Of a stretch of 64,000 nt of DNA, positions 51,686-59,612 are shown one piece after another. The position numbers were made by a program, and so were the translations under genes. Position 1 is the stretch's first letter; each line of letters starts with the position of its first letter. The notes beneath the pieces were generated by a model. The model ran no database searches, was not told the origin of the DNA, and worked only from the letters and a program-made list of their open reading frames with translations. The stretch comes from Bacillota bacterium. GTDB taxonomy: Bacteria > Bacillota > UBA4882 > UBA8346. Location: contig JAFABB010000003.1 of assembly GCA_023426245.1 (NCBI GenBank), forward strand, positions 62,001 through 126,000, read 5' to 3'.

Positions 51686-52402
51686 GTGCGCCTGGATAAA
51701 TTTTTAGCCAATATGGGCTGCGGCAGCCGCAGCGAGGTTAAGCAACTCATCCGCGCCGGCGAGGTCCGGGTTAACGATACCGTCATTCGTGATGAGAGTC
51801 TTCACTTGAATGAGCTGGAGGATGTTGTTGCCTGTAAAGGGGAAAAGATCGGTTACCGCCAATTTTTCTATCTGATGCTGAACAAACCCGCCGGGGTCAT
51901 CTCGGCCACCGATGATCCCCGGGAACGGACGGTATTGGATATTATTGACCCCAAATACCGTAATAAAGGAATTTTCCCGGTCGGGCGGCTGGATAAGGAT
52001 ACCGAGGGGCTGCTGATTCTGACCAACCATGGGGAACTGGGACACAAGCTGCTTTCGCCCAAAAAGCATGTTCCTAAATGCTACTTGGCCCAGGTTACCG
52101 GAGAGATTGGCGAAAGGGATTTTGAAGCTTTCCAAAACGGGATAGAGCTGGATGACGGCTACCGGACCTTGCCGGCGAAGTTGGAACTATTGCGGGAAGG
52201 GCAACCTAGCCACGTGAAAGTAATTATCCATGAGGGGAAATTTCATCAGATCAAGAGGATGTTTGAAGCTCTGGATAAGAAAGTGGTTTATCTGAAGCGA
52301 ATCGCTATGGGCGACTTGGAACTGGATCCAACCTTGGCCCTGGGGCAATACAGGGAACTGACCGAGGATGAAATTGCGACCCTCGCCAAATTTGTCGGAT
52401 AA
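51686..52402 (+). CDS. rsuA: Pseudouridine synthase, RsuA/RluB family
   Basis: Isomerises a uridine in rRNA. 238 residues: an S4 RNA-binding domain (about 1-58, RLDKFLANMGCGSRSEVKQLIRAGEVRVN) and the catalytic domain with GRLDKDTEGLL (catalytic Asp, about 101), LMLNKPAGVIS and KFHQIKRMF. The length and the ATDDPRERTVLDII segment favour RsuA (16S, position 516 in E. coli) over RluB, but this is not certain. Start GTG 51686; the ribosome site is weak. Confidence 0.85.
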   Translation: MRLDKFLANMGCGSRSEVKQLIRAGEVRVNDTVIRDESLHLNELEDVVACKGEKIGYRQFFYLMLNKPAGVISATDDPRERTVLDIIDPKYRNKGIFPVGRLDKDTEGLLILTNHGELGHKLLSPKKHVPKCYLAQVTGEIGERDFEAFQNGIELDDGYRTLPAKLELLREGQPSHVKVIIHEGKFHQIKRMFEALDKKVVYLKRIAMGDLELDPTLALGQYRELTEDEIATLAKFVG

Positions 52403-52450
52403 AAAGACCGATGGACGGGCGCCGGTTTTTGTCTTTCTATCTAGAGAATA

Positions 52451-52544
52451 CTTAAAGGGAATTTGCTTAAATCTTAGGCCTATTATGGAATTGCTTCGAA
52501 GCCTAAACGCTCAAAACCCCAAAAGTATGCTAGTTCCCTTTAAG
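52451..52544. repeat. Nested inverted repeat, 94 bp
   Basis: Outer arms CTTAAAGGGAA (52451-52461) and TTCCCTTTAAG (52534-52544) are perfect; an inner stem TTAGGC (52474-52479) with GCCTAA (52501-52506) lies within. It could be a structured RNA or a small palindromic element. It starts about 50 bp after rsuA. Confidence 0.5.
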
Positions 52545-52679
52545 GGCTAGGGTCGGGTTTTAGGCTTATTTTCATCCTTTGAATTGCCCCGGCAAAGCCC
52601 TAGTTTATTCGGATTTCAATTTGGAAAAACCATTCGGAAGATCAAAAGTTTTAGTAAAATGATATTGCAGATCCACAAT

Positions 52680-52862
52680 ATCATTTCACCCGTCGGTAAT
52701 GTTGTTTTCATCATCTGCAAAATGGTTTTATCCACCGGTAATGTTGTTTTCATCATCTGCAAAATGATTTCTTCCACCGGCAATGTCGTTTTTCTCATCT
52801 ACAAAATGATTTCACCCATCCGCAATGTTGTTTTGCCCAGCTGCAAAATCATTTCTTCCATG
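52680..52862. repeat. 42-bp tandem repeat, four full units and a partial
   Basis: Units start at 52680, 52722, 52764 and 52806, with a 15-bp partial from 52848. Consensus begins ATGATTTC-CC and ends CATCATCTGCAAA. Units diverge by several bases each. On the minus strand they encode a 14-residue repeat (MMKTTLPVDKTILQ) interrupted by one TAG at 52799-52801 where other units have CAG; on the plus strand they encode NVVFIICKMISSTG. Confidence 0.8.
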
Positions 52863-52958
52863 GTTTTTGTATTTTTTCATAGAAAGACAATTTTCCTCGG
52901 AATTGCTAATTTCGGTTCGAATTGAGAAAATCTGAGCTTAAGGCTCAACCTTCCGGAT

Positions 52959-53294
52959 TTATTTTTTGTGAATGTATTTCAAGACTTCCACATTTTCCAC
53001 GGTAATCATGCCATCGCTCACCATGGCTTCCAATTCCGGCATGATCGGCGCCAGGCGTTCTTCGATGTCGACGATTTCCACAATCAACGGCAAGTCGGAA
53101 GAAAGCTCCAAAAGTTTGGCGGAATGGATGCGGGAGTTGGCGCCATAGCCCAGTACTCCACGGATGACGGTCGCCCCGGCGATTCCCTTTTCACGGCATA
53201 AACGGACCATGGCTTCATAGAGGGGTTTACCATGCCATTTATTAGACTCGCCGATATAAATGCGCACCAATTTTGCTTTGCCGTTTAAATCCAT
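52959..53294 (-). CDS. DUF190 family protein, CrcB-associated
   Basis: A 111-residue protein of the DUF190/UPF0166 family, which has a PII-like ferredoxin fold: KLVRIYIGESNKWHGKPLYEAMVRLCREKGIAGATVIRGVLGYG is the family core, with LPLIVEIVDIEERL following. These genes regularly sit beside crcB, as here, 25 bp after it, so a part in fluoride handling is likely. Biochemical role unproven as far as I know. Confidence 0.87.
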   Translation of the reverse strand: MDLNGKAKLVRIYIGESNKWHGKPLYEAMVRLCREKGIAGATVIRGVLGYGANSRIHSAKLLELSSDLPLIVEIVDIEERLAPIMPELEAMVSDGMITVENVEVLKYIHKK

Positions 53295-53319
53295 AACGAT
53301 TCCCCCTTGATTTCGATTC

Positions 53320-53691
53320 TCAGATCAATTTCGCCAGCAAATTGCCAAGCCAAACTGCAAACAGACCGGCCGCAACGCTTCCCAAGATGTTGAGTGAAGC
53401 CGTCCAGAATTGACCGTCGGTAATCAACGTGAAAGTTTCATACTCCAAAGTTGAAAAGGTAGTGTATGCTCCGAGGAAACCAACTGCAAAAAACAGCCGC
53501 CATAAGGGATTAACCGTAAACTTGCCCAAAATCAGGGTCATAAAAAATGCCAATACAAACGAACCGGTAATATTAATGATAAAGGTTGAAAAAGGGAAAT
53601 CGGTTTTTAGCCGGGATCCAACCAGGGTGGCCAATTCATAGCGGGCAATGGCTCCCAGAAAACCCCCAAAACCGACAGCAAGTATTTTCAT
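53320..53691 (-). CDS. crcB: Fluoride ion channel CrcB/Fluc
   Basis: A 123-residue, four-span channel exporting fluoride as a dual-topology dimer. GGFLGAIARYELATLV and NITGSFVLAFFMTL hold the conserved Gly/Arg and Asn; GFLGAYTTFSTLEYETF supplies the Phe-box and Thr/Ser-rich region, the sodium- and fluoride-site motif. ATG 53691 has AGGAG 7 nt upstream; the GTG at 53694 is too close. No fluoride riboswitch pattern was found in the 75-bp spacer before it. Confidence 0.9.
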   Translation of the reverse strand: MKILAVGFGGFLGAIARYELATLVGSRLKTDFPFSTFIINITGSFVLAFFMTLILGKFTVNPLWRLFFAVGFLGAYTTFSTLEYETFTLITDGQFWTASLNILGSVAAGLFAVWLGNLLAKLI

Positions 53692-53766
53692 CACGGGTCT
53701 CCTTTTAAGATGATAAAGGAAGGAGCGGAACTTGGGACCAAAGGATAAACTTATCGAAAGGTTGGA

Positions 53767-54105
53767 CTACAAAGCCTGTGGGCCGGAGTCCCCGGTTCGG
53801 ATACGGATCACTTCATCAATGGTGGAAATGAAGATCTTTCCATCTCCGGCAGCGCCGGTTTGACAAACTTTACAAATAATATCGGCCGCTTTTTGAACTT
53901 CCTGATCGGCAACGACCAACATCACGATTTTCTTCGGCAATAAATCGATCCGGTAATCACCAACTCGCCATTGAAGGGTAATTCCACCTTGAGCGCCGCG
54001 CCCTTTGACTTCATAAACCGTCATGCTGCCAAAACCCTGTTCTTCCAAAGCTGTCCGCAAATCCGGCAGCTTTTCTTCACGAATAACCGCTTCGATTTTT
54101 TTCAT
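53767..54105 (-). CDS. glnK: P-II nitrogen regulatory protein (GlnK-like), copy 1
   Basis: A 112-residue trimeric signalling protein binding ATP/ADP and 2-oxoglutarate. The T-loop runs through KGRGAQGGITLQWRVGDYRIDLLPK, keeping the apical Tyr equivalent of the uridylylation site; TGAAGDGKIFISTIDEVIRIRTG is the C-terminal P-II signature. It is not next to an ammonium transporter but upstream of crcB and downstream of lysA. ATG 54105 follows GGAGG; the longer frame start lies before this site. Closely similar to copy 2. Confidence 0.92.
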   Translation of the reverse strand: MKKIEAVIREEKLPDLRTALEEQGFGSMTVYEVKGRGAQGGITLQWRVGDYRIDLLPKKIVMLVVADQEVQKAADIICKVCQTGAAGDGKIFISTIDEVIRIRTGDSGPQAL

Positions 54106-54347
54106 CAAGATAACCTCCATTCACGTAGTTGATTTCCAAAAACATTCCTAAGGAGTCATCCACCCCAGCTTTGCTGGGACAAAGATGTGATGAAAATTCC
54201 GCCGGGGTGACTGTTCGATGGCGGCTCGCAAAACGAGCCGAAGTATCCGGATTGAAAGTATTTTCTAGATGGTTTACCCCATGATATCATGAATACTCAT
54301 GGGAATGCAAGGCCTTCAGAGTGGGAAAGGACCCGGCGGCAGATTGT

Positions 54348-54395
54348 CTCAACAACGGGGATTCAAACCCTCGGCTTTAGCCGTTGGTGGTTGAG
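54348..54395 (-). other. Hairpin after lysA
   Basis: CTCAA-AACGG arms (54348-54358) pair with CCGTT-TTGAG (54381-54395) with small bulges, and a nested CGGCT/AGCCG stem lies inside the loop. It starts 4 bp after the lysA stop on the minus strand. There is no U-run in the lysA direction, so partial termination or mRNA end protection is possible. Further short stems (CCCAGC/GCTGGG; GGCTCG/CGAGCC) fill the spacer before glnK. Confidence 0.5.
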
Positions 54396-54398
54396 TTT

Positions 54399-55652
54399 TT
54401 AGGTGATAAAGTTTCTGACCAGGTCTTCCAAAGTGTCGCGACGACGGATTAATCTGGGGAGGCCATCGGCTTGAATCAAGATTTCGGCTGGCCGTAACCG
54501 GTTGTTATAGTTGGAAGCCATGGACATGCCATAAGCGCCTGCATCGATGACGCCAATGATGTTGCCAACCTCCATTACCGGGAATTTCCTATCCTTGGCA
54601 AGGATATCGCCGCTTTCGCAGATATTTCCGACTACGGTAACCGTTTCTGTTCCCTGGTTGTTCAAAGCGTGATTTCCTGCGTAGACTTCAATATCATGTT
54701 CGGCCCCGTAAAGAACGGGCCTCATCAATACGTTAAATCCAATATCCGTTCCGATGTATGTTTTTCCGTAGCTTTCTTTTTTGGAATGAACTCTGCCGAG
54801 TAAAACACCGCATTCTGCCACAATGTAGCGGCCAGGCTCGATCCGGAATTGAAAATTGTCGGGAAACCCGGCACAATGTTTTTGTAAAACCGAGGCGAAA
54901 TCCGTTTTGAATTTCACGAGATCCAAACGTTGCTGGCCTTGCCGTTTTTGGTAAGGAATGCCCATTCCTCCCCCGAAATCGATAAATTCCAGTTCCTCAA
55001 AATAAGTCGCGACATCGAGTAATTTTTTGACCCCTTCCAAATAAACGGCACCGTCTAAAAACAAAGAACCGAGGTGTTGATTAAGGCCTATGATCTTTAG
55101 ATGATATTCGCGGGAGATTTTTTTTATTTCCTGCAAATGATCGGTGGTAATTCCAAACTTGGTACTCTTTCCGGCGGTAACCACCTTTTGGTGGTGTCCC
55201 ACTCCGATGCCGGGATTGATGCGCAGGGCTACTTTTCCGCCGGGATTAATCTTTCCGAACTGTTCCAGTTGGGAAACAGAGTCGACACTGACCATCACGT
55301 GGTGTTCCAGAGCCCATTCCATCTCCGCGGATGAAACATTGTTTCCGATATAAAAAATTTCGGAAGGCAGAAATCCCGCTGTTAAGAGGACGAAAATTTC
55401 ACCAGGGGACATGGCGTCAGCAGTCAGGCCTTCTTCGCGGATGATTTTCAACAATTCAACATTGGAGTTGGCTTTACAGGAATAATCGGCCTGAAACTTA
55501 AAACCGGGTAGGGAAATCAAGTGAGCCATTTCCCGGCAACGGGCTCTAAGAATGGTCTCATGATAGATATAAAGTGGACTGCCATACTTATCGACTAACT
55601 CTTGAGGGGTTGTTGCTCCGTAAAACTCATTGGGCTTTGGGTATTCATTCAT
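54399..55652 (-). CDS. lysA: Diaminopimelate decarboxylase
   Basis: A PLP enzyme (alanine-racemase-fold barrel plus beta domain) making L-lysine from meso-diaminopimelate; 417 residues. The PLP Lys is in DYSCKANSN (about 57), with HLGS, DFGGGMGIPY and RIEPGRYIVAECG in the barrel, and NICESGDIL, GAYGMSMASNYN and RPAEILI in the C-terminal domain. Some positions differ from standard LysA (SCKAN for AVKAN; GNIIG for GD-type), so another amino-acid decarboxylase of the family is possible. ATG 55652 overlaps the TrmB stop by 8 bp. Confidence 0.8.
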   Translation of the reverse strand: MNEYPKPNEFYGATTPQELVDKYGSPLYIYHETILRARCREMAHLISLPGFKFQADYSCKANSNVELLKIIREEGLTADAMSPGEIFVLLTAGFLPSEIFYIGNNVSSAEMEWALEHHVMVSVDSVSQLEQFGKINPGGKVALRINPGIGVGHHQKVVTAGKSTKFGITTDHLQEIKKISREYHLKIIGLNQHLGSLFLDGAVYLEGVKKLLDVATYFEELEFIDFGGGMGIPYQKRQGQQRLDLVKFKTDFASVLQKHCAGFPDNFQFRIEPGRYIVAECGVLLGRVHSKKESYGKTYIGTDIGFNVLMRPVLYGAEHDIEVYAGNHALNNQGTETVTVVGNICESGDILAKDRKFPVMEVGNIIGVIDAGAYGMSMASNYNNRLRPAEILIQADGLPRLIRRRDTLEDLVRNFIT

Positions 55653-56367
55653 GGACAGTATGCTCCTCATTCCGTGGACTGGTCGTTATGGCAATCAATT
55701 CGATTTCGTTGGTGAGGGAATCTTTAATTAACCGGACCAAGTTTTTATTCCGGGAGAAAAGACAAGTAACTTCCTTATTGGGTGAGAGCTCGCCGGTCAA
55801 TACATGGGTTGAATCGGCAATGAGCCTGATTTCGCCGGGGATCTTTTCGCGATGATAAACAATGGCGCCGGGAAACTCACAGTCGGGACCGGTGATCAAT
55901 ACCACTTTGAGTCCCTTGTCACAGGCAATTGTGATTTCTGAACGGACCAGAGTTAGTTCTGCTTTAGAACAGGATAAATAAATTCTTTCGGATGCGCCCG
56001 TGATGATATTTTTCATTTTGGAAAGGATTTGCGCGAAACCGTTGATGGTTATATAGGGTTCCAAAGGTTCGTCTTTGATGGGTATCCGTTCGCTGATAAA
56101 GGATAAAGTCTCATCAACTTGGCGGCGGATATTTTGAATCATTTCGTTGACCGGAACCGCAATATACTTAATGGTAACGGCATCGATCCGGTAGGCCCCG
56201 CCTTTTTCGGCCAACCCGGCTAAGCCAAGATAGACGTTGGACCGGGAAATGCCGGTCAGTTTGGCCGCTTCGTAACCGGTGAGAGCCCCTTCTTTACATA
56301 GTGTGAGATAAAGTAAGGATTCATGCTTGGTAAAGCCGACTTTGATAAGGGCTTCAATGAGATCCAT
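55645..56367 (-). CDS. TrmB family transcriptional regulator
   Basis: A 240-residue regulator. The N-terminal winged helix (about 5-65: ALIKVGFTKHESLLYLTLCKEGALTGYEAAKLTGISRSNVYLGL) is the TrmB domain; the remainder resembles the phospholipase-D-like effector domain of TrmB/TrmBL proteins. It overlaps lysA by 8 bp and so is translationally coupled to it. A perfect palindrome covering its -10 box suggests autorepression. The effector is unknown; in archaea TrmB proteins usually sense sugars. Confidence 0.85.
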   Translation of the reverse strand: MDLIEALIKVGFTKHESLLYLTLCKEGALTGYEAAKLTGISRSNVYLGLAGLAEKGGAYRIDAVTIKYIAVPVNEMIQNIRRQVDETLSFISERIPIKDEPLEPYITINGFAQILSKMKNIITGASERIYLSCSKAELTLVRSEITIACDKGLKVVLITGPDCEFPGAIVYHREKIPGEIRLIADSTHVLTGELSPNKEVTCLFSRNKNLVRLIKDSLTNEIELIAITTSPRNEEHTVHE

Positions 56368-56376
56368 GATTTCTCC

Positions 56377-56402
56377 ATAGTGGTATTATTTAGGACCACT
56401 AT
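56377..56402. promoter_or_regulatory. Operator ATAGTGGT-N10-ACCACTAT of the TrmB-lysA operon
   Basis: A perfect 8-bp-arm palindrome lying 10-35 bp upstream of the TrmB start codon; its distal arm overlaps the -10 box. Autoregulation by the TrmB protein is inferred from position. Confidence 0.65.
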
Positions 56403-56426
56403 ACTCTTGTGAAATGAAATTGTCAA
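56398..56426 (-). promoter_or_regulatory. Predicted sigma-A promoter for the TrmB-lysA operon
   Basis: On the minus strand TTGACA (56421-56426), 17 bp, TATAGT (56398-56403). The -10 shares bases with the palindrome. Confidence 0.7.
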
Positions 56427-56477
56427 TAGCATCACCTTATTTTAAGCTTTTTCTGTTTCGTTTTTCGCTTGAAAATA

Positions 56478-56513
56478 AAAAAGGGATACCATTTTTCGGT
56501 ATCGCTTTTTTTA
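56478..56513. terminator. Terminator after the amtB-glnK operon
   Basis: GATACC/GGTATC stem extended to about 9 bp with one mismatch, A-run before and T-run after, so it can act in both directions. Confidence 0.8.
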
Positions 56514-56536
56514 TTAGATTTATATTTATTAAAATG

Positions 56537-56875
56537 CTATAGAACTGTTTCGCCGCTCTCTTCGGTACGCACCCGGATCACTTCATCAATCGTGGAAATA
56601 AATATTTTTCCATCGCCGGCGGCGCCCGTTTTGCTGGTTTTGCAAATGATGTCGACCACTTGCTGACGATCTTGGTCTTTGACCACCATGACCACCAGCT
56701 TCTTCGGCAGCAAATCGATGCGGTAATCCCCCACCCGCCATTGGAGGGAGATGCCTCCCTGAGCGCCGCGCCCTTTGACGTCAAAAACGGTCATTCCGAT
56801 AAAACCCGCTTCTTCCAGTGCCGTTCGGACCTCTTGAAATTTTTCCTCGCGGATGATTGCTTCAATCTTTTTCAT
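56537..56875 (-). CDS. glnK: P-II nitrogen regulatory protein GlnK, copy 2 (amtB-linked)
   Basis: A 112-residue P-II protein, about three quarters identical by eye to copy 1. The T-loop GRGAQGGISLQWRVGDYRID and C-terminal TGAAGDGKIFISTIDEVIRVRT are the same. It is 14 bp after amtB on the same strand and is the expected partner that blocks the ammonium channel when nitrogen is ample. GAGGTG precedes ATG 56875. Confidence 0.93.
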   Translation of the reverse strand: MKKIEAIIREEKFQEVRTALEEAGFIGMTVFDVKGRGAQGGISLQWRVGDYRIDLLPKKLVVMVVKDQDRQQVVDIICKTSKTGAAGDGKIFISTIDEVIRVRTEESGETVL

Positions 56876-56889
56876 ATTGCCACCTCATT

Positions 56890-58101
56890 TTAATAATAAG
56901 CTTCTTCGCCATGTTGGGAGATATCGAGTCCTACTTGCTCTTCGGCTTCGGTTACCGCAAGCCCCCAGAATCTATCAACCAGTTTGGCCAAAACAAACGT
57001 AAGGACCGTGCTAAAAGCGATGACAACCAGTACAGTTAAAATTTGTATCCCCAGAGGACCCCAATTTCCGTATATTAAACCGTTAGCACCTGCCGGATTG
57101 ATGCTTTTACTGGCGAAAATACCGGTTGCTATAGCGCCCCATGCTCCTCCCATTCCGTGACATGCCCAAACGTCAAGGGATTCATCAAGTTTCCATTGGC
57201 TGCGGAGCCGGATACAGGCAGTCGAAATGAAGGAGGCAACGGCTCCGATAATGATCGCCGAAGCCGGGGAGACATAACCGGAAGCCGGAGTGATGGCTAC
57301 CAATCCGACGACGGCTCCAGTGGCCATACCAAGGGCGCTGGGTCTGCGATCAACCCAGTTAATGGCCATCCAGGTCAAAGCGGCTGCAGCGGCGGCGGTG
57401 TTGGTGGTAATAAAAGCATTGACCGCCAATTCATTGGCTCCGAGCGCACTGCCGGCATTAAATCCAAACCAGCCAAACCAAAGTAAGGCTGCGCCGATAA
57501 TGGTAAACGGAATGTTATTAGGTTCCATGCTCACGATGGTATAACCTTTCCGCTTTTTGATGACTGTTGCAAACACCAGGGCTGAGAAGCCGGCAGTGAT
57601 ATGTACCACGGTTCCTCCGGCAAAATCAAGGGCCCCTAAATTCCTGAGCCATCCACCGACACCCCATACCCAATGGGCTACCGGATCATATACCAAGGTT
57701 GCCCATAAAAAAGAGAAGATTAAAAAACTGCTGAATTTAATTCTTTCAACGAAGGCTCCGGTGATTAGGGCCGGAGTGATAATGGCAAACATCATTTGAA
57801 ATGCCATGAAAGCTAAATGAGGAATATTGGATGCATAGTCGGGGTTGATTCCTTTTACACCATCGAGCCCCAGCCAACTTAAATTGCCAAGAATTCCTTT
57901 CACATCCGGTCCAAAGGCCAGGCTATATCCGAACAATACCCATTGGATACTAATTAATGCCAACATTGCAAAGCTGAACATGATGGTGGACAATAAATTC
58001 TTTTTGCGAACCATGCCTCCATAAAAGAAACCCAAAGCCGGGGTCATCAGCATCACCAAAGCCGCTGAAATTAAGACCCATGCCGTATCTCCTGTATTCA
58101 T
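56890..58101 (-). CDS. amtB: Ammonium transporter
   Basis: A 403-residue, 11-span channel. MTPALGFFYGGMVRKKNLLSTIM, WVLFGYSLAFG, AHWVWGVGGWLRNLGALDFAGGTVVHITAGFSAL (first pore His) and the WACHGMGGAWGAIATGIFA block (second pore His) are Amt signatures. The C-terminal tail ends in GLDISQHGEEAYY, the typical Amt cytosolic tail. GlnK copy 2 follows directly. An apparent sigma-A promoter lies 40 bp upstream; no GlnR/TnrA box was recognised. Confidence 0.95.
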   Translation of the reverse strand: MNTGDTAWVLISAALVMLMTPALGFFYGGMVRKKNLLSTIMFSFAMLALISIQWVLFGYSLAFGPDVKGILGNLSWLGLDGVKGINPDYASNIPHLAFMAFQMMFAIITPALITGAFVERIKFSSFLIFSFLWATLVYDPVAHWVWGVGGWLRNLGALDFAGGTVVHITAGFSALVFATVIKKRKGYTIVSMEPNNIPFTIIGAALLWFGWFGFNAGSALGANELAVNAFITTNTAAAAAALTWMAINWVDRRPSALGMATGAVVGLVAITPASGYVSPASAIIIGAVASFISTACIRLRSQWKLDESLDVWACHGMGGAWGAIATGIFASKSINPAGANGLIYGNWGPLGIQILTVLVVIAFSTVLTFVLAKLVDRFWGLAVTEAEEQVGLDISQHGEEAYY

Positions 58102-58142
58102 GGAACAACCTCCCAGTTAATTTAATGTGAATTATCTTTTTG

Positions 58143-58171
58143 ATTATAGCATATACATGACACGTTATCAA
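58143..58171 (-). promoter_or_regulatory. Predicted promoter for amtB-glnK
   Basis: On the minus strand TTGATA (58166-58171), 17 bp, TATAAT (58143-58148). Confidence 0.65.
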
Positions 58172-58201
58172 CAATGGCATTATAATGGAAATAATATTTT
58201 A

Positions 58202-59612
58202 ATATTATATGATGAATACTAACATTAATATTACATTATCAGAAAATTACTAAAACACAGTTGGTAGGCGTTTTGCGGGGCTTTGAGCTGTTAAAAAGGA
58301 AAATGGATATCAATGGATTGGCGTTTCAATCAAAAGGAAATGCTCGGTTTTGTGGAGAGCGGGAGCTTTACAGAGGTGAATTTGAAAAGGCGTGGCTGCT
58401 TTGGAAATTGATTGCAAAATATGAATTTAAGCGGTGCCTTTTGGGTTAAAGACTTATAATTGGGCGTTTGAAATTAAAGCGAACAATCGGGTGGAGAGTT
58501 TCGGTTGGAAATTGTGTTTCCCGAATCGTTTTGATATAAGGCGTAAGGCGTTTTGCCCATATTGGGATAGCCAAGATGACAACGTTCGTAGTTGTAGTAA
58601 TGTAACCACTCATCGAAATCGCTTTGCATCTTTTCGAGGGAATCATAAGCTTTCTTGAACAGGGCTTTTTGAAAGAATTCTTTGATAACGGTCTGTTTAA
58701 AGCGCTCGATGAAGCCGTTATTATGAGCCCCGTGAATGATTGAAGTGCGGTGCTCAATGTCGTTCAACAAGAGGTATAATTCATAATGGTGTTTTTGGCT
58801 ACCGCAGTACTGACGCCCGTTGTTGGTGATAATGGCTTTGATTGAAATATTTTGTCCTTTGTAAAAAGGTAATACATCATTGTGAAGAATTGCCACGGCA
58901 CAATCGGGAAGCCGGCCCGGATGTAAGAAACCGAAAGCGAAACTATTATAGGTATCGACAACGGATTGCAGGTATACTTTTCCGAGGCCTTTTAGGGAAC
59001 CTACCATCGTGGTATCCTGAGCCAATAGTTCTGCCGGATAATGGGCGGGATTATTCCGCTCCCTGAAGCAGGGATTGAACTTTTCAATTCTGATCATTTG
59101 TTCCTCGGTAAGCAGTATTTCCCCCTGAAGCACTTTTTCTTCCAATTTCCAAAGCCGGGCGTTTTTATTACCCATTTCATTTTGAATCAGTATTTTTTGG
59201 ATGGTGGGAGAACTTATCGCCAGTCCCTGATTTTTCAGATGAGCGCTAAGACGGACACAGCCCCAGGCGGGGTGCTCGATGCTTAATAACAGGATTTTCT
59301 CGGCGATCCAGTCGGGAGTTTTCCGGGGATGATTTTTCCGGACATTGGGTATGGATTGAAAACCTTCGATCCCGGAAAGCTGAAAACGTTTTTTCAGTTC
59401 CCGCAAATTTCCGTTGGAGAGTTCGTTTTGATGATAGGCAACACTGGCATTGTTAAGCAATTGGTTCAATTCAGGGATCGTCATCCTCTGGCGCAAATCA
59501 TTTTCCGATTGAGACATATTGCAAATCACTCCTCTCGGGAACTAACCAGGCCGGCGTATAATTCCAAGTTCACGCTTTCTGTTTTGGAGTCAAACATTAC
59601 ATCATATAATAT
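58202..59612. mobile_element. IS481-like insertion element, ends tentative
   Basis: A single transposase gene (58474-59517, minus) is flanked by a 13-bp inverted repeat ATATTATATGATG (58202-58214) and CATCATATAATAT (59600-59612). Both arms are AT-rich, so the ends are only candidates; no clear target duplication was seen. The 270 bp between the left arm and the transposase stop hold no gene. The amtB promoter lies outside and looks intact. Confidence 0.5.
58474..59517 (-). CDS. IS481-like transposase with altered DDE triad
   Basis: A 347-residue protein with an N-terminal helix-turn-helix part (QRMTIPELNQLLNN; LKKRFQLSGIEGF) and a retroviral-integrase core. The first Asp (LLAQDTT) and the Glu (GFIERF) are present, but the second Asp motif reads TNNGRQYCG instead of TDNG: the codon at 58822-58824 is AAC, one transition from GAC. 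Otherwise the frame is full length with the C-terminal YNYERCHLGYPNMGKTP. It is probably catalytically dead. ATG 59517 is preferred over GTG 59529 by its GAGGAG site. Confidence 0.75.
   Translation of the reverse strand: MSQSENDLRQRMTIPELNQLLNNASVAYHQNELSNGNLRELKKRFQLSGIEGFQSIPNVRKNHPRKTPDWIAEKILLLSIEHPAWGCVRLSAHLKNQGLAISSPTIQKILIQNEMGNKNARLWKLEEKVLQGEILLTEEQMIRIEKFNPCFRERNNPAHYPAELLAQDTTMVGSLKGLGKVYLQSVVDTYNSFAFGFLHPGRLPDCAVAILHNDVLPFYKGQNISIKAIITNNGRQYCGSQKHHYELYLLLNDIEHRTSIIHGAHNNGFIERFKQTVIKEFFQKALFKKAYDSLEKMQSDFDEWLHYYNYERCHLGYPNMGKTPYALYQNDSGNTISNRNSPPDCSL

Larger units (their letters stand above)
52403..52958. other. 556-bp repeat-rich intergenic region
   Basis: Contains a 94-bp nested inverted-repeat structure (52451-52544), a perfect 10-bp stem AATGATATTG/CAATATCATT (52657-52684), and a 42-bp tandem repeat (52680-52862). 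Reading frames on both strands run through the repeat because its unit is a multiple of three; neither is accepted as a certain gene. Confidence 0.6.

Noticed and set aside
52680..52862. CRISPR array
   Set aside because: Units are contiguous with no spacers, and no cas genes are present.
52584..52925. 113-codon plus-strand frame across the minisatellite
   Set aside because: The frame is kept open by a repeat unit divisible by three; no ribosome site, and the minus strand is equally open.
53692..53766. Possible fluoride riboswitch before crcB
   Set aside because: The spacer is short and lacks the conserved GGNGAUGG and pseudoknot pattern of the crcB motif.
54348..54395. tRNA gene suggested by a T-arm-like loop
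   Set aside because: No acceptor, D or anticodon arms can be formed around it.
56377..56460. Possible lysine riboswitch for the TrmB-lysA operon
   Set aside because: The leader from promoter to start codon is about 25 nt, far too short.
58261..58449. 62-codon frame inside the insertion element
   Set aside because: No ribosome site; probably non-coding IS sequence.
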